A stretch of 64,000 nt of DNA from JAIQGF01 sp051006995 (GCA_051006995.1 JBPCSQ010000016.1:124001-188000); one strand, 5' to 3'; positions 50,405 through 59,764 are shown, counted from the first letter of the stretch. Numbers and translations: made by a program. The notes: generated from the sequence alone by a model not told the origin.

Positions 50405-51379
50405 ATGAGCAAACGCCATCCGCGCAAAAACCCAAACGCCAAGCCGAACATGATGCCGTTCACCATTCGGGACTTTGAAAAGATGTTTCCCGACGACGCG
50501 GCGTGTCTTGAATGGCTGCGGAACCGGCTTTACCCCGAAGGCGTTTACTGCATCAAGTGTGAGCGCACCACCAAACATCATCGCGTTGCGTCGCGCCCTT
50601 CTTACTCCTGCGACTTCTGCGGGCACCACGTTCACCCGACAGCGGGCACCATCTTTCACAAGTCACCTACCCCGCTGCGCCTGTGGTTCTACGCGATCTA
50701 CCTCATGGCCTCCACCCGCTGCGGGGTTTCGGCGAAACAGATTCAGCGCGAAACCGGAGTGACGTACAAAACGGCGTGGAGAATGTTCAAGCAGATTCGT
50801 TCGATGCTGGACGACAACCCCGAAGGCCCGCTCGGTGGCAACGGGAAGCGCGTTGAGGTGGACGAGGCTTACTTCGGCGGACGACGCAAGGGCGGCGTGG
50901 GCCGTCCTCTGTCTGGCGACAAATCCAATAAGGCGATTGTCGTTGGACTCGTGCAGCGCAAGGGCGGCGTGCGGGCCGTGGTTGCCGACGACGTTAAAAG
51001 TCCGACACTGCTTGGCCTCGTTAAAGAACACGTCCTGCCGTACACGACGGTATTCACGGACGACTTCCCGTCTTATATTGCGCTTGACCATCACCGGAAC
51101 GGCTACCAGCATCACCGCATCAACCACTCCGAAAAGATTTACGTTTGCGGCGAAGTTCACACGAACACCATCGAGGGTTTCTGGAGTCTCCTGAAGCGCG
51201 GACTGAGCGGCGTGTATCACCAAGTTGGCCGCAACTACCTACAGACGTACCTGAACGAGTACAGCTTCCGTTACAACCGCCGCCATGACGTGACGCCGAT
51301 GTTCGCCAGCTTTCTGAATCAAATCAGCAAGCGCGACGTGGTTGTGCGTCAGGCTCCGGCTGAGGTTGAGCCGTTCTGA
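50405..51379 (+). CDS. IS1595-family transposase (ISXO2-like DDE domain)
   Basis: 324 residues. The N-terminus has a zinc ribbon (YCIKCERTTKHHRV; YSCDFCGHHVHPTAG), followed by a helix-turn-helix-like segment (AKQIQRETGVTYKTAWRMFK) and an ISXO2-type catalytic domain with acidic residues in VEVDEAYFGGRRK, VFTDDFPSY and HTNTIEGFWSLLKRG. It should cut and join the element's ends. ATG 50405 follows an AGGG and the promoter in the left inverted repeat. The reading frame is intact, so the element may still move. Confidence 0.93.
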   Translation: MSKRHPRKNPNAKPNMMPFTIRDFEKMFPDDAACLEWLRNRLYPEGVYCIKCERTTKHHRVASRPSYSCDFCGHHVHPTAGTIFHKSPTPLRLWFYAIYLMASTRCGVSAKQIQRETGVTYKTAWRMFKQIRSMLDDNPEGPLGGNGKRVEVDEAYFGGRRKGGVGRPLSGDKSNKAIVVGLVQRKGGVRAVVADDVKSPTLLGLVKEHVLPYTTVFTDDFPSYIALDHHRNGYQHHRINHSEKIYVCGEVHTNTIEGFWSLLKRGLSGVYHQVGRNYLQTYLNEYSFRYNRRHDVTPMFASFLNQISKRDVVVRQAPAEVEPF

Positions 51380-51428
51380 CTACGCTTTGGTCGCAGCCGC
51401 AATCACAGACGATTCGCGCCGCTCTGGC

Positions 51429-51434
51429 TATAAT
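51429..51434 (+). promoter_or_regulatory. -10 element inside the transposon, ahead of the 112-residue gene
   Basis: TATAAT within CTGGCTATAATCCATC, about 94 bases before ATG 51528. It leaves a leader of roughly 87 bases, 51441-51527. No strong -35. Confidence 0.5.
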
Positions 51435-51527
51435 CCATCGCCGTCCAGCCGCTTCACGCTCCAGCCCGCGCCCTGCGCGATGAGGTTAGCTTCGTGCTCG
51501 CCGACTTCGGTAGCTAGGAGGTAGTAC

Positions 51528-51866
51528 ATGGATTGCTCAATTGATGATGCGCTGCGCCACCTACGGGACTGGTCGGACAATAGGCGACCAGTAAGGCTGG
51601 CATTTGATGGGCGCGGACTGAAACTCTGGTATTCGTCTGGCGTAATCTCTGACGTTTCGGGAGGTGTGTTCACGTTCGTCTCCGACAATTTACGCGTAGA
51701 GTTTGATACGGGCGAAGCGTCAACAGCCAAAGCGATTCCCCTCGCACGGCAATCGGTTCCAGAAATGCCGGACGTCGCACGCCAGTTTATTCACGGCGAC
51801 GACGACTTCGCTCTAGTTATAAATGGGGGGCTCGGGATGTTGGTTTTGCTGAAGCATCCCGCCTGA
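51528..51866 (+). CDS. transposon passenger, unknown 112-residue protein
   Basis: A small acidic, beta-rich protein (PVRLAFDGRGLKLWYSSGV; GGVFTFVSDNLRVEFDTGEA) without signal peptide or membrane segment. I do not recognise a family. A perfect AGGAGGT six to seven bases before the ATG shows that it is meant to be translated efficiently, and a TATAAT lies upstream. It is convergent with the protease gene, whose stop is three bases away. Both lie inside the IS1595-type ends, so they travel with the transposase. Confidence 0.75.
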   Translation: MDCSIDDALRHLRDWSDNRRPVRLAFDGRGLKLWYSSGVISDVSGGVFTFVSDNLRVEFDTGEASTAKAIPLARQSVPEMPDVARQFIHGDDDFALVINGGLGMLVLLKHPA

Positions 51867-51869
51867 ATG

Positions 51870-52808
51870 CTACTCCGATTCGACTTTGCGCGTGACCTTG
51901 GTCAGCGCGGCCTCGAAATCTGCCTTGCTGAACGGCGCGTCGGTCCGCTCTGTGGCTGTATCCATTGAGGCACTTGCTCGACTGACTTCTTCGGCGATGC
52001 CCTGCTCGTCTTTTTTTCGATCTTTCACGAGTTCCTCGCTGTATAGCAATTCTCGAATCTTCCAGGCGGGCGCAACATGTGCCATGCCAGTATTTTCCTC
52101 AACGGTTAACTTCGTCTTGTGGCCCTCTTCGTCGAACACTGGCGAGCGGTTCTTTGCGTGACCCCAATCAATACCCAAGAGGTACGTCGGAACGGTGTCA
52201 GCGCGCTTTTTGGATGCGGTATATGGCGGACAAAGCATGAATACGGGGGAGCCGCTGTATCCGGGAAGGGATTTGCATTCGACAAAGAAGCTATCCACCA
52301 AGTACCCGCGCGGGTGCATCACTGGCTCATCTGCCATCATCGAGATGATGCCCGACCGAAGCGACGGGGAGTTGCGCTGCCGACCCTCGCGCCCAATGAA
52401 CCTACCGACAAGTATGACCTCATCGCCGGGGCCGATGTCGTATTCCTTTATTCGCTCTTTGGTGACAAACCAGTCAACAGGAATAGAGCGCGCCGTTTCG
52501 TCGCGCTGGAGTTTGATTCTGGCGACCGCCACATCGTCGCCGTCTGGATGGTGCTTCCAGTCTTCCAATTTCAGCGGGAGTATAGACGTTCCCCCGCTAA
52601 GGCTGTTGCACCGGATGACCGGAGATTTGCCCTCGCGGATCACGTGGGAGTTCGTGACCGCATACGGAACCACCCATGCTGGGAATCTACCGAACGGGAC
52701 GTTTACGATCACCCCAGAGCCGCCCGTTCGCTCTCCGCATTCGGCGGCATCCGCGTCGGGGTAGAGGTAAATGACAGCATCGAGAACATCATCGTCAATG
52801 CGAGGCAT
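51870..52808 (-). CDS. transposon passenger, trypsin-like serine protease
   Basis: 312 residues without an evident signal peptide, so it probably acts in the cytoplasm. The catalytic triad of the chymotrypsin/HtrA fold is visible: His in TNSHVIREG, Asp in GDDVAVARI, and Ser in LPGYSGSPVF. The N-terminal segment DAVIYLYP starts the first barrel strand. The C-terminal 70 residues (ELVKDRKKDEQGIAEEVSRA ...) are charged and helical, outside the protease fold. ATG 52808 is chosen; the frame extends to 52868 without good signals. It is transcribed against the transposase, with its 5' end close to the right inverted repeat. Confidence 0.8.
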   Translation of the reverse strand: MPRIDDDVLDAVIYLYPDADAAECGERTGGSGVIVNVPFGRFPAWVVPYAVTNSHVIREGKSPVIRCNSLSGGTSILPLKLEDWKHHPDGDDVAVARIKLQRDETARSIPVDWFVTKERIKEYDIGPGDEVILVGRFIGREGRQRNSPSLRSGIISMMADEPVMHPRGYLVDSFFVECKSLPGYSGSPVFMLCPPYTASKKRADTVPTYLLGIDWGHAKNRSPVFDEEGHKTKLTVEENTGMAHVAPAWKIRELLYSEELVKDRKKDEQGIAEEVSRASASMDTATERTDAPFSKADFEAALTKVTRKVESE

Positions 52809-52896
52809 GGTTTTGGCGCAGTAGGCTCCGCCGAGACAATACCGCGCATCAACAAGTGTACCAAGCATCCGTACCTACCGTGAAGGGATAATTACC

Positions 52897-52904
52897 ACCG
52901 ACGG
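52897..52904. repeat. right target-site duplication ACCGACGG
   Basis: Identical to 50333-50340. The stretch 52905-53027 beyond it holds a G-rich run and no gene. Confidence 0.9.
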
Positions 52905-53027
52905 TATACCGTGCGGATGTTGTTCATTCTGCTCACGCGGAGGGGGAGGGGGGGTGGGTACCGTCGCACAGCCCAATGCGTTCCACTGCGCGCACATGGC
53001 ACTTCGCACATGGCTTGCGCCGCGAAA

Positions 53028-55664
53028 TTACGCCGGCGCGTCCAGCGCTTCACCCAGCTCTTCCGCCAGCTTCTTCTGCCGCCCCGGGCCGAGCTTGCTG
53101 CCGCCGGCGGTGAGATAGAAGACGTCAATCGCCGCTTGGCCTTCGGTGTCAATCAACGCGATCTCGATGTTGCACTCCTGCTCGGACAAAACCGAGCTGA
53201 CGGTGTACAGCAGGCCGGGACGGTCCTGCGCGATCAGCTCCATCACCGTGCTGTGCGAGGAAGACTCGTCGTCGAAGTCGATGCGGGTTTCGACCTTGAT
53301 CTTGGGCGCCGCCGAACGCTCGCTCTTGCGGCGGCGTTCCACCAGCTTCTCCAGGCTCTCCTCGCCGGAGAGCACCAGGTCGAGGCTGCGCTTGAAGACC
53401 TCGCGCTCGGGCGGGTTCAGCAGCAGCGTGCGGAAGCGATCGCGAAACAGGAACGTGTCCACGATCACGCCCGCCGAGTTGGAAAAGGCGTTGGCTTTCA
53501 CGATGTCCATGCCCCAGGCAAAGAGCACGCCGGTAATGGTGGCGAACAGTCCGGGGCGGTCGGTGGTGACCACCGTCAGCTCGAACAGGTCGCGATTGAG
53601 ATTGAGTGCCAACTGGACGCGGTCTTTGGGGAGCTGCGAGGCCAGTGAGAAATGAAACGCTGCCTGCTCGGCGTAGGTGCGCAGGTAACGATTCGGAAAG
53701 CCGGCAAGAAAGCTGCGCAGCTCTTCGGACTTGTCGGGAAACACCAGGAGCAGGCGAGCCAGGTCGGTTTCGGTATCCTGCGCCTGGTCGGCGGAGCGGC
53801 TGAGATGACGGTCGGTGGCGATGTAGAGCTGCCACAGACTTTCGGCTTTCCACGGCGTCAGGGCGTCGGCATGCACCGACTTGATGTCGGTGTAAGTCAG
53901 CAGGGAGAGCAAGCGCAGGCGCTCGGGGGTGCCAATCTTTTCCGCCAGGGCCTGGATGGTGGCGGGATCGAAAATGTCGCGACGCAGCGCGGCCGACATC
54001 TCGAGGTGATTCGAGATCAGGAAGCGCACGGTATCCCGTTCGCGCGGCGCGAGGCCGAGCTTCAGCAGAATGCCGGCGGCAAGGTCGGTGCTGGCGGAAA
54101 CATGCGGCTTGCCGGGGCAGCCTTTGCCCAAATCGTGCAGCAACAGGCTGAGATAGAGCAGATCGAGGTCCTTGGCCTCGGCGTGAATCTCGGCGAAACG
54201 GCGCTCCCACTCGGTCGCCGCCTGCGGCAGGTGATGAAGATTTTCGATGGTGAGGAAGGTGTGTTCGTCCACGGTGTAGCGATGGTGCATGTCGCGCAGG
54301 ACGAGGCAATCAATCAACTTGAATTCCGGCACCAGGCGCGTGAGCAGGCCGAGCGCGTGCATGGCGCGCAAGGCCGAGGCCGCTTCGGGGGCGAGAAGAA
54401 TATCGCGAAGATGCGACCAGCATGCCGGGCCGCGCGGCAGTCGGGCGGCCATGGAAGGCAGCGCCTGCTCGGCGCGGCGCTCGGTGTCCACGCTGAGCCG
54501 CAGCCCGTGCCGGGCAACAAACGCGAACAGCCGCAGCATGGTGTCGGGCTCATGGATGGCGCTGGAGCGCTGCAAGAACACTCGCCCGCCTACCACCGAA
54601 AAGTCCTGGTTCGATACCCGCGAGCGCCACTGCTGGAATTGCCGGTAGAGCGAGGACCGGGCCGGCGCGACATCCTCCATCATCTGGGTGGTCAGACGAT
54701 GGACGGCACGCACCTGCTGGAAGTAGGTGCGCATCCAATCGGCGGTACCGCCGTTGCGTCGTGCCACGCCGATGTCGCGGGTCTCGGCCTCGTTCTGCGC
54801 CTCCCACTCCAGCTTGTTATCGTCGCGGCCTTGGCGGTAATGCAGGAAGCAGCGCACCGCGAACAGGAAGTCTCCGGCCGCTTCGCAGGATTGGCGCAAC
54901 GCCGGCGGAAACAGGGCTGCGGCATCGGGCCAGGAGCGCTGCTTATCGAGCGCCGACAACAGCGCCATCCAGCGGCTGACGTGCAGGTCGCGCAGCCCGC
55001 CGGGGCTTTCCTTCACGTTGGGCTCGAGATGGAAGATGGTATTGCCGTGGCGCGCGTGGCGCGCCGCCGTGACCTCCGCCAGCGCGCGCACCAGCGGCTG
55101 CCACTCCCTCCGCACCACGCGCGGCACAACCGTATCGTGCAGTTGCACGAACAGGCGCGAGTCGCCCGCCAGGTAGCGGCAATCGAGCAGCGCGATCAGC
55201 CCCTCGATGTTGTTGGGATCGAGCGCGTCGCATTGCGCCAGGGTGCGGGTGACCGGGCTGACGCGCAGACCCATGTCCCACAACTCGCGGCAGAGGGCGC
55301 CGATTTTGTCCTTGGCGCGCGCCTCGGGCGCGGCTTCGCAGAGGAACAACAGGTCAACGTCGGAATAAGGAAACAGTTCCTCGCGGCCGAAGCCGCCAAT
55401 CGCGGCCAGCGCGAGCTTCGCTCCAGCCTCGGCGGCAAACAGGTTTTCCCACAGACGAAGAATGACTTTCGTGACTAACTCGGTGCGCTGGCGCACGACG
55501 GAGCGGCCGTCGCTGCTGGCGTGGAAGAGATCGGCGATGCGTTCCGATTCGCTGCGATAAAACTCCGCCAGGCTGGCGGAAGAGGCCGGGGCCGGCTGCG
55601 CCGCCGTCTTCTTTCTTGCTGCCGCGGGGACCGCGACGTGGCTGGTTGGGCGGCGGCGTTCCAC
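53028..55664 (-). CDS. glnD: bifunctional PII uridylyltransferase / uridylyl-removing enzyme
   Basis: 878 residues in GlnD order: nucleotidyltransferase with GGFGREELFPYSDVDLLFL (about 100-118), the GlnD PII-uridylyltransferase helical domain, an HD hydrolase domain (YTVDEHTFLTIENL; LLHDLGKG), and two ACT domains at the C-terminus (VVTTDRPGLFATITGVL; LIAQDRPGLLYTVSSVL). It senses glutamine and adds or removes UMP on PII. GTG start. It lies five bases after glnB, its substrate's gene, and amtB lies upstream, forming one nitrogen-control operon. Confidence 0.95.
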   Translation of the reverse strand: MERRRPTSHVAVPAAARKKTAAQPAPASSASLAEFYRSESERIADLFHASSDGRSVVRQRTELVTKVILRLWENLFAAEAGAKLALAAIGGFGREELFPYSDVDLLFLCEAAPEARAKDKIGALCRELWDMGLRVSPVTRTLAQCDALDPNNIEGLIALLDCRYLAGDSRLFVQLHDTVVPRVVRREWQPLVRALAEVTAARHARHGNTIFHLEPNVKESPGGLRDLHVSRWMALLSALDKQRSWPDAAALFPPALRQSCEAAGDFLFAVRCFLHYRQGRDDNKLEWEAQNEAETRDIGVARRNGGTADWMRTYFQQVRAVHRLTTQMMEDVAPARSSLYRQFQQWRSRVSNQDFSVVGGRVFLQRSSAIHEPDTMLRLFAFVARHGLRLSVDTERRAEQALPSMAARLPRGPACWSHLRDILLAPEAASALRAMHALGLLTRLVPEFKLIDCLVLRDMHHRYTVDEHTFLTIENLHHLPQAATEWERRFAEIHAEAKDLDLLYLSLLLHDLGKGCPGKPHVSASTDLAAGILLKLGLAPRERDTVRFLISNHLEMSAALRRDIFDPATIQALAEKIGTPERLRLLSLLTYTDIKSVHADALTPWKAESLWQLYIATDRHLSRSADQAQDTETDLARLLLVFPDKSEELRSFLAGFPNRYLRTYAEQAAFHFSLASQLPKDRVQLALNLNRDLFELTVVTTDRPGLFATITGVLFAWGMDIVKANAFSNSAGVIVDTFLFRDRFRTLLLNPPEREVFKRSLDLVLSGEESLEKLVERRRKSERSAAPKIKVETRIDFDDESSSHSTVMELIAQDRPGLLYTVSSVLSEQECNIEIALIDTEGQAAIDVFYLTAGGSKLGPGRQKKLAEELGEALDAPA

Positions 55665-55669
55665 GGGGA

Positions 55670-56008
55670 CTAAAGGGCGGCGACGCCCCGCTCCTCATTG
55701 CGGATGCGGATGACTTCATCAACGCGCGAGAGGAAAATTTTGCCATCGCCGATCTTCCCGGTGCGCGCGGCGGTAAGGATGGCCTGCACGGTCTTGTCCA
55801 CCAGATCGTCGGCGAGCACGATCTCGAGCTTGATCTTGGGCAGCAGGTCGACGTTGTATTCGCGCCCGCGATAGAACTCGGTGTGGCCCTTCTGCCGGCC
55901 GTGGCCGCGGACTTCGCTGACCGTCATTCCATCCACGCCCATCTCGATCAGGGCGTCTTTCACTTCGTCCAGCTTCGAGGGCTGGATAACTGCTTCGATT
56001 TTGGTCAT
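55670..56008 (-). CDS. glnB: nitrogen regulatory protein PII
   Basis: 112 residues, exact PII length. The T-loop carries the uridylylation site Y51 (GREYNVD), and the two PII signatures are present (TEFYRGREYNVD; KIGDGKIFLSRVDEVIRIRN). It binds ATP, ADP and 2-oxoglutarate and controls AmtB and nitrogen enzymes. ATG 56008 is the family start; the longer open frame reaches into the gap. It is placed between amtB (34-base gap) and glnD (five-base gap). Confidence 0.96.
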   Translation of the reverse strand: MTKIEAVIQPSKLDEVKDALIEMGVDGMTVSEVRGHGRQKGHTEFYRGREYNVDLLPKIKLEIVLADDLVDKTVQAILTAARTGKIGDGKIFLSRVDEVIRIRNEERGVAAL

Positions 56009-56042
56009 GTCGTGTCCTAAATCGTCTGGCAAGAGCCCGGAA

Positions 56043-57455
56043 CTAGAGCGCCGAAACTTCCCAGTAATATCCTTCCTCGCCATGCTGCGACAGGTCCAGG
56101 CCCTGGACCTCGTCTTCGGCGGAGACGCGCAGGCCGATGACGGTGTCCACCAGCTTCAGAATTGCCAGCGTACCCACAATGGCGAGAGTCCAGGCACTCA
56201 CGACGCCGACAAGCTGATGCCCAACCTGTCCCCAGTGTCCGTCCATGCCGCCGACCGACAGCGCCGTTCCCTGCGCGTCGTGAAATACCGGGTTGATGAG
56301 CTTGGTGGCGAAGATGCCGGTGAGCAGGGCGCCAATGGTGCCGCCGGCGCCGTGCACGCCGAAGGCATCGAGCGAATCGTCGTAGCCGAAGACGGCTTTA
56401 ACTTTCGCGACCATGGTGTAGCACACGACGCCGGCGATAAGCCCAATCACCAGCGCCGCCATCGGTGATACGAACCCGGCAGCCGGCGTGATTGCCACCA
56501 GGCCTGCCACCGCGCCCGAGATGGCTCCCAACGCGCTTGGCTTGCCGTTGCGAATCCACTCTGCCGCGCTCCAGCCCAGGGTTGCCGTCGCCGCCGCCAT
56601 GTGCGTGGCGACGAATGCGCTGGTCGCCAGGCTACCGGAGTTCAGCGCGCTGCCGGCGTTAAATCCGAACCACCCCACCCACAGCAGGCACGCTCCGATA
56701 AAGCTCAGCACCACGCTGTGCGGCGGCATCAGCTCCTTCGGATATCCCAACCTTCGGCCGAGATAAGCGGCGCACACCAGTGCCGACACGCCCGAGGTGA
56801 CGTGCACCACGGTGCCGCCGGCAAAATCGAGGGTGGGGAAACGCCCGCCCAGCGAGGCATTCAGCAACCCACCCTTACCCCACACCATGTGCGCCATCGG
56901 GGAATACACGATCAGCGACCACAGCACCATGAACACCGCCATGGCGCTGAACTTCATGCGCTCGGCAAACGCGCCGGTGATCAGCGCCGGGGTGATGATG
57001 GCGAACATCAACTGGTAAATCATGAAGGTCTGCTGCGGAATGGTTCCGGCGTAATCGGCATCGGGGGCCGCGCCCACACCGCGCAGGAACATGTGTCCCA
57101 GCCCGCCGATGAAGCTGTTGCCGGGCGCAAAGGCCAGGCTGTAGCCGACAATCGCCCACAGCACGGTGATGATGGCCATCATGGCAAAGCTCTGCATCAT
57201 GGTGGAGAGCACATTCTTCTTGCGCACCAGGCCGCCGTAGAACAGCGCCAGCCCGGGGCCGGTCATCAGCAGCACCAGGGCGGCGCTGACCAGCATCCAG
57301 GCATTGTCGGCCGCGCCGCGCGCGTCCGTCACCTGCTGCTCCAGCTTGGCAATCCGGTCGGCAGCAGGGTCGGCCGCGACCGTCTGCGCTACCCCGGCAA
57401 GCGCTGCGTAGCCCAACATCAACGCGATCACTGCTTTTCGACAAACTTTCAGCAT
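56043..57455 (-). CDS. amtB: ammonium transporter
   Basis: 470 residues: a cleavable signal sequence, a short helical stretch (ADRIAKLEQQVTDARG), then the 11-helix Amt fold. Conserved pore positions are visible in SPMAHMVWGKGG and FGVHGAGGTIGAL, the twin histidines of the channel, and GFNAGSALNSG. It conducts ammonium into the cell and is blocked by unmodified PII. ATG 57455 with GGGAG upstream; the frame to 57644 is not credible. First gene of amtB-glnB-glnD. I found no convincing sigma-54 element in the 152 bases upstream. Confidence 0.94.
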   Translation of the reverse strand: MLKVCRKAVIALMLGYAALAGVAQTVAADPAADRIAKLEQQVTDARGAADNAWMLVSAALVLLMTGPGLALFYGGLVRKKNVLSTMMQSFAMMAIITVLWAIVGYSLAFAPGNSFIGGLGHMFLRGVGAAPDADYAGTIPQQTFMIYQLMFAIITPALITGAFAERMKFSAMAVFMVLWSLIVYSPMAHMVWGKGGLLNASLGGRFPTLDFAGGTVVHVTSGVSALVCAAYLGRRLGYPKELMPPHSVVLSFIGACLLWVGWFGFNAGSALNSGSLATSAFVATHMAAATATLGWSAAEWIRNGKPSALGAISGAVAGLVAITPAAGFVSPMAALVIGLIAGVVCYTMVAKVKAVFGYDDSLDAFGVHGAGGTIGALLTGIFATKLINPVFHDAQGTALSVGGMDGHWGQVGHQLVGVVSAWTLAIVGTLAILKLVDTVIGLRVSAEDEVQGLDLSQHGEEGYYWEVSAL

Positions 57456-57607
57456 TGGCGACTTCTCCCGCAGAGACTTTGACAATAACGTCCGGCGCGG
57501 AGGGCGTCGAATTCGTAAATTCAATGCCGGCGATAAAGGAATTTTATGAGTCGGATGGCAACGGCGTTTTGAATATCGAAAGAAACCCCAAGCATCTAAC
57601 TGGGCGC

Positions 57608-58666
57608 ATGCACAAAACGAAAGCTTACGCGGCTGCAAGTGCAACCTCGCCGCTAGCCAGTACTACGATCGCGCGGCGCGATCCAACCGAACACGACGTT
57701 CAAATCGAAATCCTATTCTGCGGTATCTGCCACTCCGATCTCCACACCGTGCGCAACGAATGGAGCGCGTACTTGCCGACGGTTTACCCCTGCGTCCCCG
57801 GACACGAGATCGTGGGGCGCGTTACCAAGGTCGGCGCGGCAGTGGCCAAGTTCAAAGCCGGCGACATTGCCGCCGTCGGCTGCTTAGTGGATTCGGACGG
57901 CACCTGCCCCGAGTGCAAGGCCGGACTCGAGCAGTTCTGCGCCAATGCAATTTTCACGTACAACAGCGCCGACAGGCACCTGGGCGGAATTACCTACGGC
58001 GGCTACTCCGACAACATCGTGGTAGACCAAAGGTTCGTGTTGCGGGTGCCGCCGAAGCTGAACCTCGCCGCGGCCGCGCCCTTGCTTTGTGCCGGGATTA
58101 CGACGTACTCGCCGATGCGGCACTGGGGCGTTACCAAGGGCAAGAAAGCTGGTGTGGTCGGTCTCGGCGGGCTGGGCCACATGGCAGTGAAGTTCGCACA
58201 CGCGCTCGGGGCGTACGTTGTCGTCTTCACCACTTCGCCGGGCAAGAAGGAAGACGCAATTCGCCTGGGAGCAGACGAGGTGGTCATGTCGCGGAACGCG
58301 GGCGAAATGGAGAAGCACGCCGGCAGTTTCGACTTCATTCTCGACGCCGTTTCCGCCGACCACGATATCAACGCCTACCTCGCACTGTTGCGGAGCAACG
58401 GCACGGTCACACTCGTCGGTGCGCCGGAGAAACCCCTCGCGGTGGCAGCCTTCAGCCTGCTTCCGGGACGCCGCAGCCTGTCAGGCTCCAACATCGGCGG
58501 CATCCCTGAAACCCAGGAGATGCTCGATTTTTGCGGGCAGCACAACATCACCGCCGACGTGGAAGTCATCCCAATCCAGAAGGTCAATGAAGCCTACGAG
58601 AGGCTGCTGAAGTCGGACGTGAAGTACCGCTTCTCGATTGATATGGCGTCTCTCAAGTCGGAGTAG
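57608..58666 (+). CDS. zinc-dependent alcohol dehydrogenase, NAD(P)H (cinnamyl/YahK type)
   Basis: 352 residues. Catalytic zinc ligands lie in CGICHSDLH and PGHEIVG, and the structural zinc is held by the four Cys in GCLVDSDGTCPECKAGLEQFC-type spacing (C-x8-C-x2-C-x7-C). The nucleotide-binding motif is GLGGLGHMAVKFA. It reduces aldehydes or oxidises alcohols with NADP(H). ATG 57608 is the family start; the open frame to 57455 overlaps the amtB promoter region. The aldo/keto reductase gene follows after 18 bases, so the two form a small redox operon. Confidence 0.92.
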   Translation: MHKTKAYAAASATSPLASTTIARRDPTEHDVQIEILFCGICHSDLHTVRNEWSAYLPTVYPCVPGHEIVGRVTKVGAAVAKFKAGDIAAVGCLVDSDGTCPECKAGLEQFCANAIFTYNSADRHLGGITYGGYSDNIVVDQRFVLRVPPKLNLAAAAPLLCAGITTYSPMRHWGVTKGKKAGVVGLGGLGHMAVKFAHALGAYVVVFTTSPGKKEDAIRLGADEVVMSRNAGEMEKHAGSFDFILDAVSADHDINAYLALLRSNGTVTLVGAPEKPLAVAAFSLLPGRRSLSGSNIGGIPETQEMLDFCGQHNITADVEVIPIQKVNEAYERLLKSDVKYRFSIDMASLKSE

Positions 58667-58684
58667 ACCGTGCAAGGAGGACTC

Positions 58685-59674
58685 ATGCAAAAGCGCAAAC
58701 TTGGCAAAAGCAATCTGGAAGTCTCCGCCATCGGCTTCGGCTGCATGGGACTGAACTTCTCGTACGGCCAGGGCATCGAGAGGCACGATGCGATTTCGCT
58801 TCTGCGGGCGGCCGTCGAACGCGGGGTCACGTTCTTCGACACCGCCGAGGCCTATGGACCGTTCACCAACGAAGAGATCGTGGGCGAAGGTCTCGCCCCT
58901 TTTCGGGGGAAAGTAGTGATCGCGACCAAGTTCGGCTTCAAAGTGGCTCCGAACAGCAGACCCAGCGGAGTAGACAGCCGGCCCGAGCGCATCAAGCAGG
59001 TCGCAGAGGCCTCGCTCAAGCGGCTCAAGGTCGATGCTCTGGACCTGTTCTATCAGCACCGCGTCGATCCCAACGTGCCCATCGAAGACGTGGCGGGCGC
59101 GGTGAAGGACCTGATCCAGCAAGGCAAGGTCAAGCACTTCGGCCTCTCCGAAGCGGGAGCGGAAACGGTGCGTCGGGCGCATGCGGTCCAGCCGGTCACG
59201 GCGGTGCAGAGCGAATATTCCATATGGTTCAGAGAGCCCGAGAAGAAACTGCTGCCGACGCTGGAAGAACTTGGCGTTGGCTTCGTTCCCTACAGTCCCC
59301 TGGGCAGAGGATTCCTGACCGGCAAGATCGACGAGAACACGAAGTTCGATCAATCCGACTTCCGCAACACGCTGCCGCGCTTTACGCCCGAGAACCGAAA
59401 AGCGAACCAGGCGGTGGTGGATCTGCTGGGCAAAATCGGGGGTCGGAAGAAGGCGACACCCGCTCAGATCGCGCTCGCCTGGCTGCTTGCCCAGAAGCCA
59501 TGGATCGCTCCCATCCCGGGCACGACCAAGCTGCATCGTCTCGAGGAAAACATCGGAGCCGCTGCCGTCGAGCTTACGCCCGACGATCTCAGCGAAATCG
59601 ACAATGCGGCGACGAAGATTCCGGTGCAGGGGGCTCGGTACCCGGAAGAGCTGCAAAAACTGGTGGGCCGCTGA
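58685..59674 (+). CDS. aldo/keto reductase
   Basis: 329 residues of the TIM-barrel aldo/keto reductase family. The catalytic tetrad is visible: Asp and Tyr in FFDTAEAYGP, Lys in ATKFGF and His in FYQHRVD. NADPH-side residues occur in PIPGTTKLHRLEENIGA. The substrate is unknown. ATG 58685 has AGGAGG five bases upstream, which excludes the GTG at 58670. It is coupled to the alcohol dehydrogenase gene upstream. Confidence 0.93.
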   Translation: MQKRKLGKSNLEVSAIGFGCMGLNFSYGQGIERHDAISLLRAAVERGVTFFDTAEAYGPFTNEEIVGEGLAPFRGKVVIATKFGFKVAPNSRPSGVDSRPERIKQVAEASLKRLKVDALDLFYQHRVDPNVPIEDVAGAVKDLIQQGKVKHFGLSEAGAETVRRAHAVQPVTAVQSEYSIWFREPEKKLLPTLEELGVGFVPYSPLGRGFLTGKIDENTKFDQSDFRNTLPRFTPENRKANQAVVDLLGKIGGRKKATPAQIALAWLLAQKPWIAPIPGTTKLHRLEENIGAAAVELTPDDLSEIDNAATKIPVQGARYPEELQKLVGR

Positions 59675-59750
59675 GCGGCACAAATGGGGCGTTGGTCCCC
59701 TGGCCACACTGATGTGCCGTAGGTCACAGACTCAAGTGACCCCAGATTCC

Positions 59751-59756
59751 TACAAT
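59751..59756 (+). promoter_or_regulatory. -10 element with leaderless spacing
   Basis: TACAAT ends eight bases before ATG 59765. No Shine-Dalgarno precedes the start. Confidence 0.6.
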
Positions 59757-59764
59757 GGCCGGCG

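Larger units (their letters stand above)
50341..52896. mobile_element. IS1595-family transposon with passenger genes (2556 bp)
   Basis: The ends are 26-base inverted repeats (50341-50366 and 52871-52896; 24 of 26 match) beginning GGTAATTATCCCTT. The flanking octamer ACCGACGG is repeated exactly at 50333-50340 and 52897-52904, the 8-bp target duplication typical of the IS1595 family. Inside are a complete ISXO2-like transposase, an unknown 112-residue gene and a divergent trypsin-like protease gene. Passenger genes are known in some IS1595-family members. Intact ends, intact transposase and a perfect target duplication point to a recent insertion. Confidence 0.93.

Noticed and set aside
53652..55478. 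608-codon plus-strand frame
   Set aside because: Shadow of glnD; no start signals and no recognisable domain.
57456..57607. sigma-54 promoter upstream of amtB
   Set aside because: I looked for GG-N10-GC with flanking consensus and found no convincing match.
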